From contig NZ_CP051515.1 of NCBI RefSeq assembly GCF_012689525.1, positions 3,472,001 to 3,536,000 on the forward strand: a stretch of 64,000 bases of DNA. The letters run 5' to 3'. A program made the translations under genes and the position numbers. The stretch is from Paraburkholderia aromaticivorans. GTDB taxonomy: Bacteria > Pseudomonadota > Gammaproteobacteria > Burkholderiales > Burkholderiaceae. Positions 41,016-49,447 of this stretch are shown one piece after another. Position 1 is the first letter of the stretch; the number at the start of each line of letters is the position of its first letter. The notes beneath the pieces are model-generated. The model ran no database searches and was not told the origin of the DNA. It saw only the letters and a list, made by a program, of their open reading frames with translations.

Positions 41016-41064
41016 CTGTGGACTTCACGCCGACGCCGCGTCGTGCGGCGCCATCACGCGCGAA

Positions 41065-41364
41065 TTAGTAGCGCTGGGGCGGACGATGGTCGTCGCGGTG
41101 ATGCGGATCGTTGTCGTGCGGATGATGGCGCATCCAATCGTCATGGGCCCAATAGCGATGGCCGTCATAGTAACGATCGCCGTGCCAGCCGATATCAATC
41201 GACACGCCCACCGGCATCATGTGCGGTTGACCGTAGACCGCCGGTCCCGGGCCGTTTTCCACGACCACGCGTTCCTGAGCAAATGCGCTGCCGGCCGCGA
41301 GCAACGCGCCGCCCGCCAGCAAGGTTGCGATGATCGAACGCGATGTCTTGTTCAAGGTTTTCAT
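41065..41364 (-). CDS. Small secreted His-rich protein
   Basis: A 99-residue exported protein. The signal peptide (about 1-29) ends AGSAFA. The mature part has a short Pro/Gly segment and then a C-terminal tail very rich in His, Asp, Arg and Tyr (HDDWMRHHPHDNDPHHRDDH), which suggests metal binding, though such tails are common in small periplasmic proteins of this genus. GGGAGG-like sequence precedes the ATG. No partner is evident; the terminator-like hairpin at 40987 closes the gene. Confidence 0.72.
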   Translation of the reverse strand: MKTLNKTSRSIIATLLAGGALLAAGSAFAQERVVVENGPGPAVYGQPHMMPVGVSIDIGWHGDRYYDGHRYWAHDDWMRHHPHDNDPHHRDDHRPPQRY

Positions 41365-41690
41365 AGTGACCTCCCATCAAAGTTTTGTATCAAGCCAGCG
41401 TCCGTGCTCAAGATCGACCTGGACCTGCAATTTCAGGCTCGAACCAGACGCCGTACGCTTGAGACCAACTTTAGCGGGGCAAACCGCATGAAGACGTGAG
41501 CACTTGTAAGCGCACATTTCATAGAAAGGGACGGATGGTCAAAGCGCATTTTGCCTGTCGCGCCCTGTCTACAAAGCCATGGGCCATGACTGGACCACGT
41601 GGGCTCGGCGGCCATCTTTCAGGCCCCGTTACATTCATTTCGGCCGGGAAATATTCGGAGACAAGCCCTCAGCGGCGAACGGGCCTGAAA
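41365..41690. other. Intergenic stretch without a recognisable gene
   Basis: Between the His-rich protein gene and the terminator at 41691 I see no open frame with a plausible domain, ribosome site or codon pattern. The first part probably contains the promoter of the His-rich gene. Base composition is lower in G+C than the flanks, for example around 41640-41700. Confidence 0.5.
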
Positions 41691-41729
41691 AACAAAAAGC
41701 CACGGTACGCGTTTCGCGGACTGTGGCTT
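41691..41729 (-). terminator. Strong minus-strand intrinsic terminator
   Basis: AAGCCAC at 41697-41703 pairs with GTGGCTT at 41723-41729. Inside, CGCG pairs with CGCG around a three-base loop. On the minus strand the stem is followed by TTTTTGTTTTTC, an excellent U-tract. It lies 76 bases after the stop of the 52-residue gene at 41806-41964 and supports that gene being transcribed. Confidence 0.8.
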
Positions 41730-41805
41730 CAATAGTGATGCGATGCGCACCCGAAGTGCGCGCCCGTACGCGGTTGCTCCGCGCTTGGGCCGGTACGACT
41801 TGCTC

Positions 41806-41964
41806 TTAGTCGCTCAGCTTGACGCCGAACAACGTAGCTTGTGCTCTGCGCACGCGCTCTGCTTCGCGGCTACGCGCTTCGTACGAGTAGTCCGCATCCA
41901 GCGGCAGATGGGGCGACGCAAAGAGGTCGCTGACCTTTTGGAACAATGCAAAAATGAAGCTCAT
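41806..41964 (-). CDS. Small conserved-looking protein, 52 residues
   Basis: A short gene. It reads MSFIFALFQKVSDLFAS, then an acidic/Tyr stretch and the basic helical part YEARSREAERVRRAQATLFG. A GGGAG ribosome site lies seven bases before the ATG and a strong terminator follows its stop. The amphipathic N terminus and charged C-terminal helix recall the small DUF3563-type proteins common in Burkholderia, but I cannot confirm membership. Two copies of AGGGTTTTCCCT lie 31 and 56 bases upstream, so it seems to be a regulated, independent unit. Function unknown. Confidence 0.65.
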   Translation of the reverse strand: MSFIFALFQKVSDLFASPHLPLDADYSYEARSREAERVRRAQATLFGVKLSD

Positions 41965-41994
41965 GGCGACTCCCGGTTAGTTACTGCATTTGCT

Positions 41995-42031
41995 AGGGTT
42001 TTCCCTTAATAAGAAGTATAGGGTTTTCCCT
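41995..42031. promoter_or_regulatory. Two direct copies of AGGGTTTTCCCT
   Basis: The 12-base element occurs at 41995-42006 and 42020-42031, 25 bases apart, just upstream of the 52-residue gene. Each copy is a GGG/CCC inverted repeat around four Ts. A third, eleven-base match lies at 6020-6030 in the mdh regulatory region. The repetition suggests an operator for a DNA-binding protein I cannot name. Confidence 0.55.
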
Positions 42032-42154
42032 AGGAAAAAGCTAGTGCAATGCAGCAATTTCTCGGTGTGATGCGTTGTCGCAGGTATTTTTCACATGTTG
42101 CGTTGCATCATGACAACGTCCCTGTTTTTTAATTTCAGGGTCAAAAGGGCCGGC

Positions 42155-42463
42155 CTATTGCAGCGTGGTCGACACCGGCTTTCTACTGCGCACGGGCTTT
42201 GGGCTCGCCGCGGCCTTGCTCGGGTTGACCGCGGCGGCGTCGACGGCGCCTGGCGCCGTGCTGTCCGCGCGCATCAGCGTCGCGCTATTCACCGACACGA
42301 TCAGACCCGGCAGCGTCCGCTCCGGATTGTCTTGCGGCTTGACCGCGGCGCCCGTCGCTGAAAACTCGACGTTCAACGCCCAGTGGCCCTCGTGGATGCC
42401 CTGATCGCGCAGAAGTGCGCCCAACAGTTCCTCGATGGAATATTTGTGTTCGCTAGTCGGCAT
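42155..42463 (-). CDS. Hypothetical protein, 102 residues
   Basis: I do not recognise this protein. Residues 1-65 look folded (MPTSEHKYSIEELLGALLRD, HWALNVEFSATGAAVKP, PGLIVSVNSATLMRAD), with a helix followed by beta strands; the rest is an Ala/Ser/Pro/Lys-rich tail. A GGGAG ribosome site seven bases before the ATG supports translation. It stands alone between the AGGGTTTTCCCT-controlled gene and a repeat-containing gap of 224 bases. No transport signal is seen, so it is probably cytoplasmic. Confidence 0.6.
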   Translation of the reverse strand: MPTSEHKYSIEELLGALLRDQGIHEGHWALNVEFSATGAAVKPQDNPERTLPGLIVSVNSATLMRADSTAPGAVDAAAVNPSKAAASPKPVRSRKPVSTTLQ

Positions 42464-42596
42464 GGTGGCTCCCGTCAGAAGATGCGCTGGCGTATCCGGT
42501 CCGGCTTCGCAACAGCGTTGAGAGTGTAGAACGTGGGGTTTGCATTGCGGCGTGGCGGAAACACGCGACGCCTTACGGCGTCTATCTGGTGAAACG

Positions 42597-42630
<34 letters not shown>

Positions 42631-42687
42631 AGGTAGGAAAGTGGATCGCCGCAACCGGCTTGACGCCGGCGCGGCGCGCACTGACTG

Positions 42688-44055
42688 TCAGTGCGGGGTA
42701 ACCGCTTTCTGCTTATGTACATGCTGCGCTCGCGCGGCGCGCCTCGCATGCGCCGGCGTGGCGGTGGCTTGCTGTGGCGCGGCGGGCGCAGCCGCAGCCG
42801 CCTCGGAAGCGGCATTGGCGGCGGCTGCGGTCGCCATCGCCATGTGCGTGTCGAGCAAACTGGCCATCGCTGCCTGCTGGTTCTGCATCATCTGCTCAAT
42901 CCGGTGCTGCTGGGCGGTGGTCTCGCGCGTGAGGCGCATCAGCAGCACGGTTTGCGTGATGCCGATCGCGACCGTCACCAGCAACGCGCCCACCACGATC
43001 GACAACATCCATTTCATGCGCCGCGAATGATCGGTCGCGGCGTGGCGCTGATCGGCGATCACGCCATAGAGCGCGTCCACGGTATCGGCGAAGGCGGTTG
43101 CCCGCGCGCGATCGAGTTCCGGCGCGGCGCGCAGCGCAGCCGCGGCTGCTTCGGCACGCCGGGCTTCCCGCCAAGGCGCGGCGAACGCGGCGTTAGCCTG
43201 CGCGGACGCCGATGAATTCATCGACGCCTCTGCGCCCGGCTTCGAACCTTCAGTAGCAGCGTCCGGTTGTGCCGACGCCGGTTCATCCGTTGTGCCCGCC
43301 GCGCCGCCCGCGACCGCAGCCGGTTCTTGCGAAGCCGAAGCCGAACCGGAAACCGAAGCCGAACCGGAAGCCGAGGCCGCCTTGGCAAAAGTCGCCGCGA
43401 AGCGTTGCGGCGCCTTGACACCGCCAGCGGTCGACGCAACCGCCGTGCCGACCATCCCATCCGGCTCGGCCGCCTGGCGCAGCGCGGTCACGCTGCGCGC
43501 CACGGTCGCTGCCGCCATCGCCGGGGCAAGCGGCGCCGATGCATCACGCGCCGGGGCCGCCGATTTCTCTTCGGCAAACGCGGCAGTGTCCGCTGCCGGC
43601 TTCGCATCGCCCAAAACCAGTTCGCCAGCCGGCGAAGCCACCACCAACGGCTCGATTTCGAGCCCGCTCAACAGCGCGTTGACCGGCACCGGTAGGTCGT
43701 CGGGCTTCGCAGCGCGTGGCGCACGGCGCGCAGCCCGTGCGTCCACCAACGCGTTGTCAGCGGCATCGGTCGCGCCGACCGCGGCCAACACCACATCGGG
43801 CAATTCGAAACCATGCAGCGTGCCTTGCCGGATGTCGATATTCATCGCTTCCAGCGTGGCGCGCGTGGGATCGTCGGGGAACAGATCGAGCGTGCTGTCG
43901 TCGCGGGAGGCGTTGCTCAGTTGCGCGAGGCGTTGTGCCGAGCGCGCGGCGCGCGCCAGCTTGTTTTCAGTTTCGGTCGAGACGGTGGCCTGGCGGCGCT
44001 TCTTCGAAGCGGCGCGCTGAGGCCGGGACTGCGGGGATGCTACGGAATCTGCCAT
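42688..44055 (-). CDS. Ala-rich membrane protein of unknown function
   Basis: A 455-residue protein of low complexity. The N-terminal 60 residues are basic, then come about 220 residues dominated by Ala, Ser, Pro and acidic residues, including an SGSAS repeat encoded by two tandem 18-bp DNA units at 43337-43372. A single hydrophobic helix lies near residue 355 (MLSIVVGALLVTVAIGITQT), followed by a short predicted coiled coil (RETTAQQHRIEQMMQNQQAA) and an Ala/His/Lys-rich end. The start at 44055 is chosen over 44097 by content; neither has a clear ribosome site. The architecture recalls polymer-granule or scaffold proteins, but no function can be given. Confidence 0.6.
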   Translation of the reverse strand: MADSVASPQSRPQRAASKKRRQATVSTETENKLARAARSAQRLAQLSNASRDDSTLDLFPDDPTRATLEAMNIDIRQGTLHGFELPDVVLAAVGATDAADNALVDARAARRAPRAAKPDDLPVPVNALLSGLEIEPLVVASPAGELVLGDAKPAADTAAFAEEKSAAPARDASAPLAPAMAAATVARSVTALRQAAEPDGMVGTAVASTAGGVKAPQRFAATFAKAASASGSASVSGSASASQEPAAVAGGAAGTTDEPASAQPDAATEGSKPGAEASMNSSASAQANAAFAAPWREARRAEAAAAALRAAPELDRARATAFADTVDALYGVIADQRHAATDHSRRMKWMLSIVVGALLVTVAIGITQTVLLMRLTRETTAQQHRIEQMMQNQQAAMASLLDTHMAMATAAAANAASEAAAAAPAAPQQATATPAHARRAARAQHVHKQKAVTPH

Positions 44056-44187
44056 AGAGAAAAAAGCGGTCGTCGCCGGAAAGCGGGCGCCGAGCACCGC
44101 TCGTCAATGCCGTTGGAATTTTTCGAGACCGCATTGTCGCATGGCCGCCCGCGCCCGCCGAAGCCATTCGGCGGGGATTTTCCGTTT

Positions 44188-44874
44188 TTAGGAAGCCGTG
44201 TCGTCCTGCCGGAACTGCTTGACGCCGTGCAGCTGACGCAAGCGCCCGCAGATCGCCTCATATTCCATATTCGACACGCGATGCAAGGTGATCACCACTT
44301 CATCGCACTCGGGCGCGTCCTCGCTTTGCTGCATCACGAACTGCTTGACGCGCGGGCTCGCGGCGCCGAGTTCGTCGTGCAGCGAGTGGAACGTCATGGC
44401 GCCGCGCTCGACGATCATCGTCAGTTGGCGCCGTTGCTTGACGGTGATGAAGCGGCGCTCAAGCGGCTTGATGCCGGCCAGGATAATCAGAATGATGATG
44501 GTCGCCGCGATCGCCGCTGTGTACAGCCCGCCGCCGACCGCAAGACCAATGGCGGCGACCGACCAGAGGCTCGCCGCCGTCGTCAGCCCGCGCACGATCT
44601 CGCCGCGCAGCAGGATCGAGCCCGCGCCGAGAAAGCCGATGCCCGACACCACCTGCGCGGCCATCCGCGAAGGATCGAGCACGACGTGGTCGCCGGTCAG
44701 CACTTCCGCGAAACCATACGCCGAGACGATCATGATCAGTGCCGAACCGACGCACACCAGCATGTGCGTGCGCAGCCCCGCGGCCCACGAAAGCCGCTCC
44801 CGCTCGAAGCCGATGACGCTGCCGAGCGCCGCGGCCACCATCAGACGGGCGATGAGTTCGAAATTCCCCAGCAT
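44188..44874 (-). CDS. MgtC/SapB-family membrane protein
   Basis: A 228-residue inner-membrane protein. Four to five hydrophobic helices in the first 140 residues carry the MgtC signature GSVIGFERERLSWAAGLRTHMLV and SGIGFLGAGSILLRG. A cytoplasmic domain of about 85 residues follows, resembling the ACT-like C-terminal domain of MgtC. A perfect AAGGAGG ribosome site precedes the ATG. The Salmonella and Mycobacterium relatives aid survival at low magnesium and modulate the F-ATPase; here no mgtB lies nearby, so this may be the housekeeping SapB-like branch. It diverges from the AGE-family gene. Confidence 0.88.
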   Translation of the reverse strand: MLGNFELIARLMVAAALGSVIGFERERLSWAAGLRTHMLVCVGSALIMIVSAYGFAEVLTGDHVVLDPSRMAAQVVSGIGFLGAGSILLRGEIVRGLTTAASLWSVAAIGLAVGGGLYTAAIAATIIILIILAGIKPLERRFITVKQRRQLTMIVERGAMTFHSLHDELGAASPRVKQFVMQQSEDAPECDEVVITLHRVSNMEYEAICGRLRQLHGVKQFRQDDTAS

Positions 44875-45152
44875 TGTTTTTCCTCCTTACCGGAAATTAT
44901 TTGAAGTAGTTTCCGCACCGGTGATGCAGTGCCAGTGTGACCCGTTTGCTTTATGCTAGGCCGCACATCGCGAGGCGGGTCGCACGGCTAGTCGCTGTCC
45001 TGATTTTGCGGTTGCCGGTTTGCAAAACAGGTAGCATCCACGCTCGTCGACAGGTTCGCCGGCAACTGCGCCGCGCTGAATCTCAGGCCGCGGAACAACA
45101 AACACGTCCGCCGTCGCTTCGCTTCGAAATACCCTGTTCGCCCCATTTGACT

Positions 45153-46262
45153 ATGCAGAGCATGAACCCACCCGCCGCTTCCACCATCGCACTCGCTGCC
45201 AGTCTGCGCGATCACTTCGCCGGCGTGGTGCTGCCGATCTGGCGCGGCCCGGGTTTCAACACCGCACTGAAGCTGCCCTACGAAGCGGTCAGCGCCGAGA
45301 ATCATCAGCCGCTGCCCGCCGAGCGCTACCGGGCGATGGCCTGCGCGCGGCAATTGTTCGTGTTCTCGCAAGCAGGCGACGCAGCCCATGCGCAGGTGTT
45401 GTTCGACTCGTTGATGCATACCTTTCAGGACACGCGCCACGGTGGATGGTTCTACAGCGTGGATGCGCAAGGCGCACCGCTCGACACCACCAAGGACCTG
45501 TACACGCACGCGTTCGTGGTGTTTGCGTGCGCGGAGTATGCCCGGCGGTCGGGCAATCACGACGCGCTGGAAATCGTGCATCGCACGTCCGCGCTGATCC
45601 AGTCGAACTTCGCCGCTGAGGACGATCTGTTCAACGCAGCGTTGACCGCGGATTTCGCCAGCGTGATGGGCACGCCGATCCAGAACCCCTTGATGCACCT
45701 GACCGAAGCCTGGCTGGCTGCTCGCGAAGCCACGCACGACAACGCTTTCGACGCCGCGCTGCGGCGCCTCGCCGGCGCAGTCGCGCGGCGCTTCGTGCAT
45801 GCGCCCACGGGCTGCATCGCCGAATTGCCGATCGGCGCGGACGACAACCGTCTGGAACCCGGGCACCAGTTCGAATGGTTCTGGCTGGTCAAACAGGCGG
45901 GCGCCGTGTTCGAAGGCTCGGGTCTCGCCGAAGCGATGCCGCGTGCGTTCAGCTTCGCGGAGCAACATGGCGTGGACCAGGAAACCGGCGGCGTGTACGC
46001 CTCGCTCGACGAAACCGGCCGGATCAAGGACGCGACCCAACGGATCTGGGCCCAAACCGAATATCTACGCGCACTGGCGAGCCACGGCGAACCGGCGGCG
46101 CGCGCCGCGCTGCCCCGGCAAATCGAACTGTTCCAGCAACGGTTTCTGCGTCCGCAGGGCTGGTTCGAATGCAAAACGCCGGCGGGTGAAGTGGCGCGCG
46201 CCGACATGCCGTCGACCACGCCGTATCACCTCGCGACCGCCTACGAGGCATTGCCGGCCTGA
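45153..46262 (+). CDS. AGE-family sugar epimerase/isomerase
   Basis: A 369-residue (alpha/alpha)6-barrel enzyme of the N-acylglucosamine 2-epimerase / mannose isomerase family. Characteristic segments are RHGGWFYSVDAQGAP, KDLYTHAFVVFA and EPGHQFEWFWLV, which provide the catalytic and sugar-binding His and Glu residues, and the C-terminal RIWAQTEYLRAL. The start at 45153 fits; the in-frame extension to 44937 is Arg-rich. ATG 45162 is an alternative. Which hexose it isomerises is not readable. It stands next to an HNH nuclease gene 60 bases downstream, probably by chance. Confidence 0.88.
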   Translation: MQSMNPPAASTIALAASLRDHFAGVVLPIWRGPGFNTALKLPYEAVSAENHQPLPAERYRAMACARQLFVFSQAGDAAHAQVLFDSLMHTFQDTRHGGWFYSVDAQGAPLDTTKDLYTHAFVVFACAEYARRSGNHDALEIVHRTSALIQSNFAAEDDLFNAALTADFASVMGTPIQNPLMHLTEAWLAAREATHDNAFDAALRRLAGAVARRFVHAPTGCIAELPIGADDNRLEPGHQFEWFWLVKQAGAVFEGSGLAEAMPRAFSFAEQHGVDQETGGVYASLDETGRIKDATQRIWAQTEYLRALASHGEPAARAALPRQIELFQQRFLRPQGWFECKTPAGEVARADMPSTTPYHLATAYEALPA

Positions 46263-46322
46263 ACGCCGTCGGCAAATGTCTCACGACGCGCGGACGTCTC
46301 AACTTCGCTAGCCATCCTGGCC

Positions 46323-46646
46323 ATGGCCAAGAAATTCGCCGAACCCTGGTATCGACCACCGCCTGCGGACGAAATCTGCCCGCTATGCGGCCGGCCAATC
46401 CCGGCGAGCCAACGCGACTTGCATCATTGGGTGCCGAAAACGAAAGGCGGCAAGGAAGTCGCCGCCTTGCACCGCATTTGCCATCGTCAGCTCCACGCGC
46501 TGTTTTCGGAAGCCGAATTGGCGCAGCGCTATTCGACGGTCGACGCGCTCCTCAGCGACGAGGCGGTACGCACCTTCGTCCGCTGGGTTCGCACTAAGCC
46601 GAATGATTTCTACGAGCGCACGCGCCGCAGCGGGCGCAAAAGCTAA
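46323..46646 (+). CDS. Small HNH endonuclease-like protein
   Basis: A 107-residue protein with an HNH fold: CPLCGRPI provides the zinc-knuckle cysteines, then DLHHWVPKTKGG with the catalytic His pair, and ICHRQLHALFS completing the metal site. The protein is almost only this domain plus a basic tail. Free-standing HNH proteins of this size occur widely on bacterial chromosomes, with uncertain role in DNA repair or defence. No restriction, toxin or phage genes are adjacent. A G+C-rich hairpin (46672-46704) follows the gene. Confidence 0.78.
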   Translation: MAKKFAEPWYRPPPADEICPLCGRPIPASQRDLHHWVPKTKGGKEVAALHRICHRQLHALFSEAELAQRYSTVDALLSDEAVRTFVRWVRTKPNDFYERTRRSGRKS

Positions 46647-46745
46647 GGGTCGAACGGCCAGGGACCGGACCGATCGCGAAGCCGGCTGAACGCCGGCCGC
46701 GATCTCACGACGGGACGAGGACACAAAAGCCGAACGCCCGGTCCA

Positions 46746-47021
46746 TCAATACTCTTCGCGCTGCCAGGGGCTCCAGCCGCTGTCGGCAGATTTAAAACGC
46801 ATATAAGTTGCGCTGTGCCCGGTGGGGGTGTCCGACGTGTCGCCGTGCGGCTTCTGATCGGTGACGTGGAGGGCGAAAGCCTGGCGGTCTTCGGTGTCGA
46901 CCGTGATACGGCCGACCGGGTCCGGAGCGCCTTCTTGAGGTGATTTAGACTCCAAAATCGCCAGATAAGGGGTCAAACGACTCCAGAACGAGGTAAGTTC
47001 TTCTTGCAAATAATGTGTCAA
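46746..47021 (-). CDS. Hypothetical protein, 91 residues
   Basis: I do not recognise this protein. It begins with a probable amphipathic helix (HYLQEELTSFWSRLTPYLAI) and continues with beta-rich sequence (VGRITVDTEDRQAFALHVTD, SATYMRFKSADSGWSPWQRE). No signal sequence or membrane helix is present. The start is a TTG codon supported by an AGGA ribosome site six to seven bases upstream; no ATG is available in frame. It is transcribed away from the cold-shock gene, whose promoter shares the 218-base divergent region. Confidence 0.55.
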   Translation of the reverse strand: MTHYLQEELTSFWSRLTPYLAILESKSPQEGAPDPVGRITVDTEDRQAFALHVTDQKPHGDTSDTPTGHSATYMRFKSADSGWSPWQREEY

Positions 47022-47239
47022 TGTTTTTCCTGGAAGAGTAATACGAGCAGTTTACCCTACCCGCGGGAACAGCCTTCCAATTGCTTTCCAGGCCTCAAAA
47101 AAGCCGGAGCCTGGGAATACCCGAATACTGGTTGATTGGCGTCCGTCATAAAGACGTGATACAACTCTCACTTCGCGCTCGATCACGTGTGTAGAAATAG
47201 CGGTCGCGAACGCAACACACAACATTTACTGGATTAAAA

Positions 47240-47443
47240 ATGGCAACAGGTACTGTGAAGTGGTTTAACGATGCAAAGGGCTTTGGCTTCATCACGCCGG
47301 ACGACGGCGGCGAAGACCTGTTCGCGCACTTTTCGGAAGTTCAAGGCAGCGGCTTCAAGTCCCTGCAGGAAAACCAAAAAGTGACGTTTGAAGTTAAGCA
47401 AGGCCCGAAGGGCAAGCAAGCTGCGAACATCCAGCCGGCCTAA
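47240..47443 (+). CDS. Cold-shock domain protein
   Basis: A 67-residue single-stranded nucleic-acid-binding protein of the CspA family. RNP1 is KGFGFITP and RNP2 is DLFAHF; the start [17 protein letters not shown] and the length are exactly those of the family. It acts as an RNA chaperone. There is no strong ribosome site just before the ATG, which is common in cold-shock genes whose translation depends on leader structure. The leader would lie within 47100-47239. A strong terminator follows 47 bases after the stop. Confidence 0.97.
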   Translation: MATGTVKWFNDAKGFGFITPDDGGEDLFAHFSEVQGSGFKSLQENQKVTFEVKQGPKGKQAANIQPA

Positions 47444-47490
47444 GTACCGTCAGGTACGTTGAGGCACCCTTAGGCGCTTGCGTCTAATGC

Positions 47491-47518
47491 AAAATGGCCC
47501 GCTTCGGCGGGCCATTTT
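47491..47518 (+). terminator. Terminator of the cold-shock gene
   Basis: AAAATGGCCCGC and GCGGGCCATTTT form a perfect 12-bp stem closed by a TTCG tetraloop and followed by TCTTTGTCT. The flanking A and T runs make it usable from both strands, which suits its position between converging genes (the chemoreceptor gene ends at 47556). Confidence 0.92.
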
Positions 47519-47555
47519 CTTTGTCTGACGTTTTCTTTTTGAGCGCTCGCGCGGT

Positions 47556-49178
47556 CTAAATTGCGCGCATACCCGACAACGAAAAATCGGCCGACTGCCC
47601 GCGTGTCTCGTCGATTTGTTGCATCCGCAACACAGATTCTGAAATTTCGAAGACGGAAACGGCCTGCTTCAATTGCTGCGTCTGCTGATGCAGCGAAGCC
47701 GCCGCCGCTGCAGCCTCTTCAACGAGCGCCGCGTTCTGCTGCGTCATCTCGTCCATCTGCACCACCGCCTGATTGACCTGCTCGATGCCCGTGCTCTGTT
47801 CGAGCGACGACGCGCTGATTTCCGCCATCATCTGCGTGACGCGCGAAATCGATGCGGACACGTTGCTCATCGCTGCGCCGGCGTGCTCGACCAGCGTCGA
47901 ACCGCCCTGAATCTCGGCGACCGATTCGCTGATCAGGGTTTTGATTTCCTTCGCCGATTGCGCGCTGCGCTGCGCGAGGCCACGCACCTCGCCCGCCACC
48001 ACGGCAAAGCCGCGCCCTTGCTCGCCCGCGCGGGCCGCTTCGACGGCCGCATTCAGCGCCAGGATGTTGGTCTGGAAGGCAATACCGTCGATCACCGAAA
48101 TGATCTCGGCAATCTTGTCCGAACTCTGGGCAATGCCGCGCATCTTGTCGACCACCTCGTTGACCACTTCGCTGCCTCGCGAGGTTGCTTCGAGCGCGGT
48201 TTCGGCGAGCGCGTTGGCTTCACGGGCGTGTTCGGCGTTCTGGCGCACGGTAGCCGTCAGCTCCTCCATGCTCGACGCGGTTTCTTCGAGCGACGCCGCC
48301 TGGTTTTCGGTACGCGCCGACAGATCGGCGTTGCCGGTCGCGATTTCGTCGGCACCGAGGTGGATCGAGTCGGCGGATTCGCGCACGGTCTGCACGGTAC
48401 GCGCCACGCTTGCCTGCATTTTCGCGAGGCCCGAGAACAGCCGGCCGATTTCATTGGTGCCGCGCGCGGCGATCGGCTGGTCGAGACGGCCTTGCGCGAT
48501 ACGGTCGAAGTGACGGCCTGCTTCTTCCAGCGGCGCCACCACGCCGCGGCGCAGCGCCGCGTACACGGCGAACGTGCCGGCCACCAGCGCCAGCAGGATC
48601 ACGATGCTGACGGCGCGGAAGGTCGCCATGCGCGTATCGATCGAATCGAGCGACGCACGGCTCGCGGCGCTGCCGAACTGCACGAAGTTGTGCGACTCGC
48701 CGAGGTACGCGTCCTGGAACGACTGCGTCGGTTGATCGAGGAAGGCCTGAATGTTGTTCGAATCGAGAAACTGCACCAGCTCCGCGAGCGCGTCGTGCAG
48801 CTTCTTGTAGCGCTCGGCGAGCGCGGCGGCGCGGGTGGCGTTTTCGTCGCCGGTCTTCGGCGCGCTCATGAAGGCCGCGAACGACTGGTCGGCGGCCGTC
48901 AACTGTTCGCGGGCGTGCTGCACGATATCGGTCGGCTCAGAGCCGCCGCGCACCATGCGCGTACCGGCGCGCGACAGGTTGATGCGCGCGTCCATCAAAT
49001 GCTGGGTCGTTTCGTTGACTGCGTCCACCTGCTTCAGGGCGATGTTCGACAGATCGCCCACGTCGTCATGCGTACGCGTGAGCGACCAGAACCCCAACCC
49101 CACCGTGACAAGCTGGAAAACGCAGAACGCGGCCAGAACACACAACAGGCCGGATGCGACCTTGATCTTGCTGAACAT
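47556..49178 (-). CDS. Methyl-accepting chemotaxis protein (Tar-like topology)
   Basis: A 540-residue chemoreceptor. Helix 1 (about 9-31) precedes a four-helix-bundle periplasmic sensor (about 35-190, with DARINLSRAGTRMVRGGSEP), then helix 2 (about 191-211), HAMP (EEAGRHFDRIAQGRLDQPI) and a signalling domain with the tip FAVVAGEVRGLAQRSAQSAK and methylation-type Glu/Gln pairs. The arginines of the ligand pocket resemble those of Tar/Tsr, so an amino-acid ligand is possible. No C-terminal pentapeptide is present. It is separated from the other chemoreceptor of the window by 11 kb and shares little in the sensor domain. Confidence 0.94.
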   Translation of the reverse strand: MFSKIKVASGLLCVLAAFCVFQLVTVGLGFWSLTRTHDDVGDLSNIALKQVDAVNETTQHLMDARINLSRAGTRMVRGGSEPTDIVQHAREQLTAADQSFAAFMSAPKTGDENATRAAALAERYKKLHDALAELVQFLDSNNIQAFLDQPTQSFQDAYLGESHNFVQFGSAASRASLDSIDTRMATFRAVSIVILLALVAGTFAVYAALRRGVVAPLEEAGRHFDRIAQGRLDQPIAARGTNEIGRLFSGLAKMQASVARTVQTVRESADSIHLGADEIATGNADLSARTENQAASLEETASSMEELTATVRQNAEHAREANALAETALEATSRGSEVVNEVVDKMRGIAQSSDKIAEIISVIDGIAFQTNILALNAAVEAARAGEQGRGFAVVAGEVRGLAQRSAQSAKEIKTLISESVAEIQGGSTLVEHAGAAMSNVSASISRVTQMMAEISASSLEQSTGIEQVNQAVVQMDEMTQQNAALVEEAAAAAASLHQQTQQLKQAVSVFEISESVLRMQQIDETRGQSADFSLSGMRAI

Positions 49179-49447
49179 CGTGAATACCTGAAGACAAAGA
49201 ATGACGGGACCTACGTCAGGGTTAACGGCATGAGCGCGCCGTGCTTGAGGCCAATTCCGTCAAAGATCGTCTTACGCCCCCTTTTCATCGGCCAACGTCA
49301 CTATTGCGATCATTTCGCGCAACAATGCGCTGCGCAGATTACCGATTCACCTTGACGCGGTGCGTGCGCGCTTCCTAGAGTGGGTAGGGACTGCACGACG
49401 CAGGCCAGTGCGGATTGCCAATGCGGGCCACGCCCGAAGGAATCACA

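Noticed and set aside
46672..46704. Hairpin after the HNH gene as a terminator
   Set aside because: Strong stem with an internal AA bulge but no T-run on either strand; mentioned with the gene only.
47100..47239. Promoter TTGATT/GATACA of the cold-shock gene
   Set aside because: Spacing of about 20 bases is too long to be convincing.
49179..49447. Sigma28-type promoter for the second chemoreceptor
   Set aside because: A GGCCGATGA -10-like sequence is present on the minus strand but no TAAA at the right distance.
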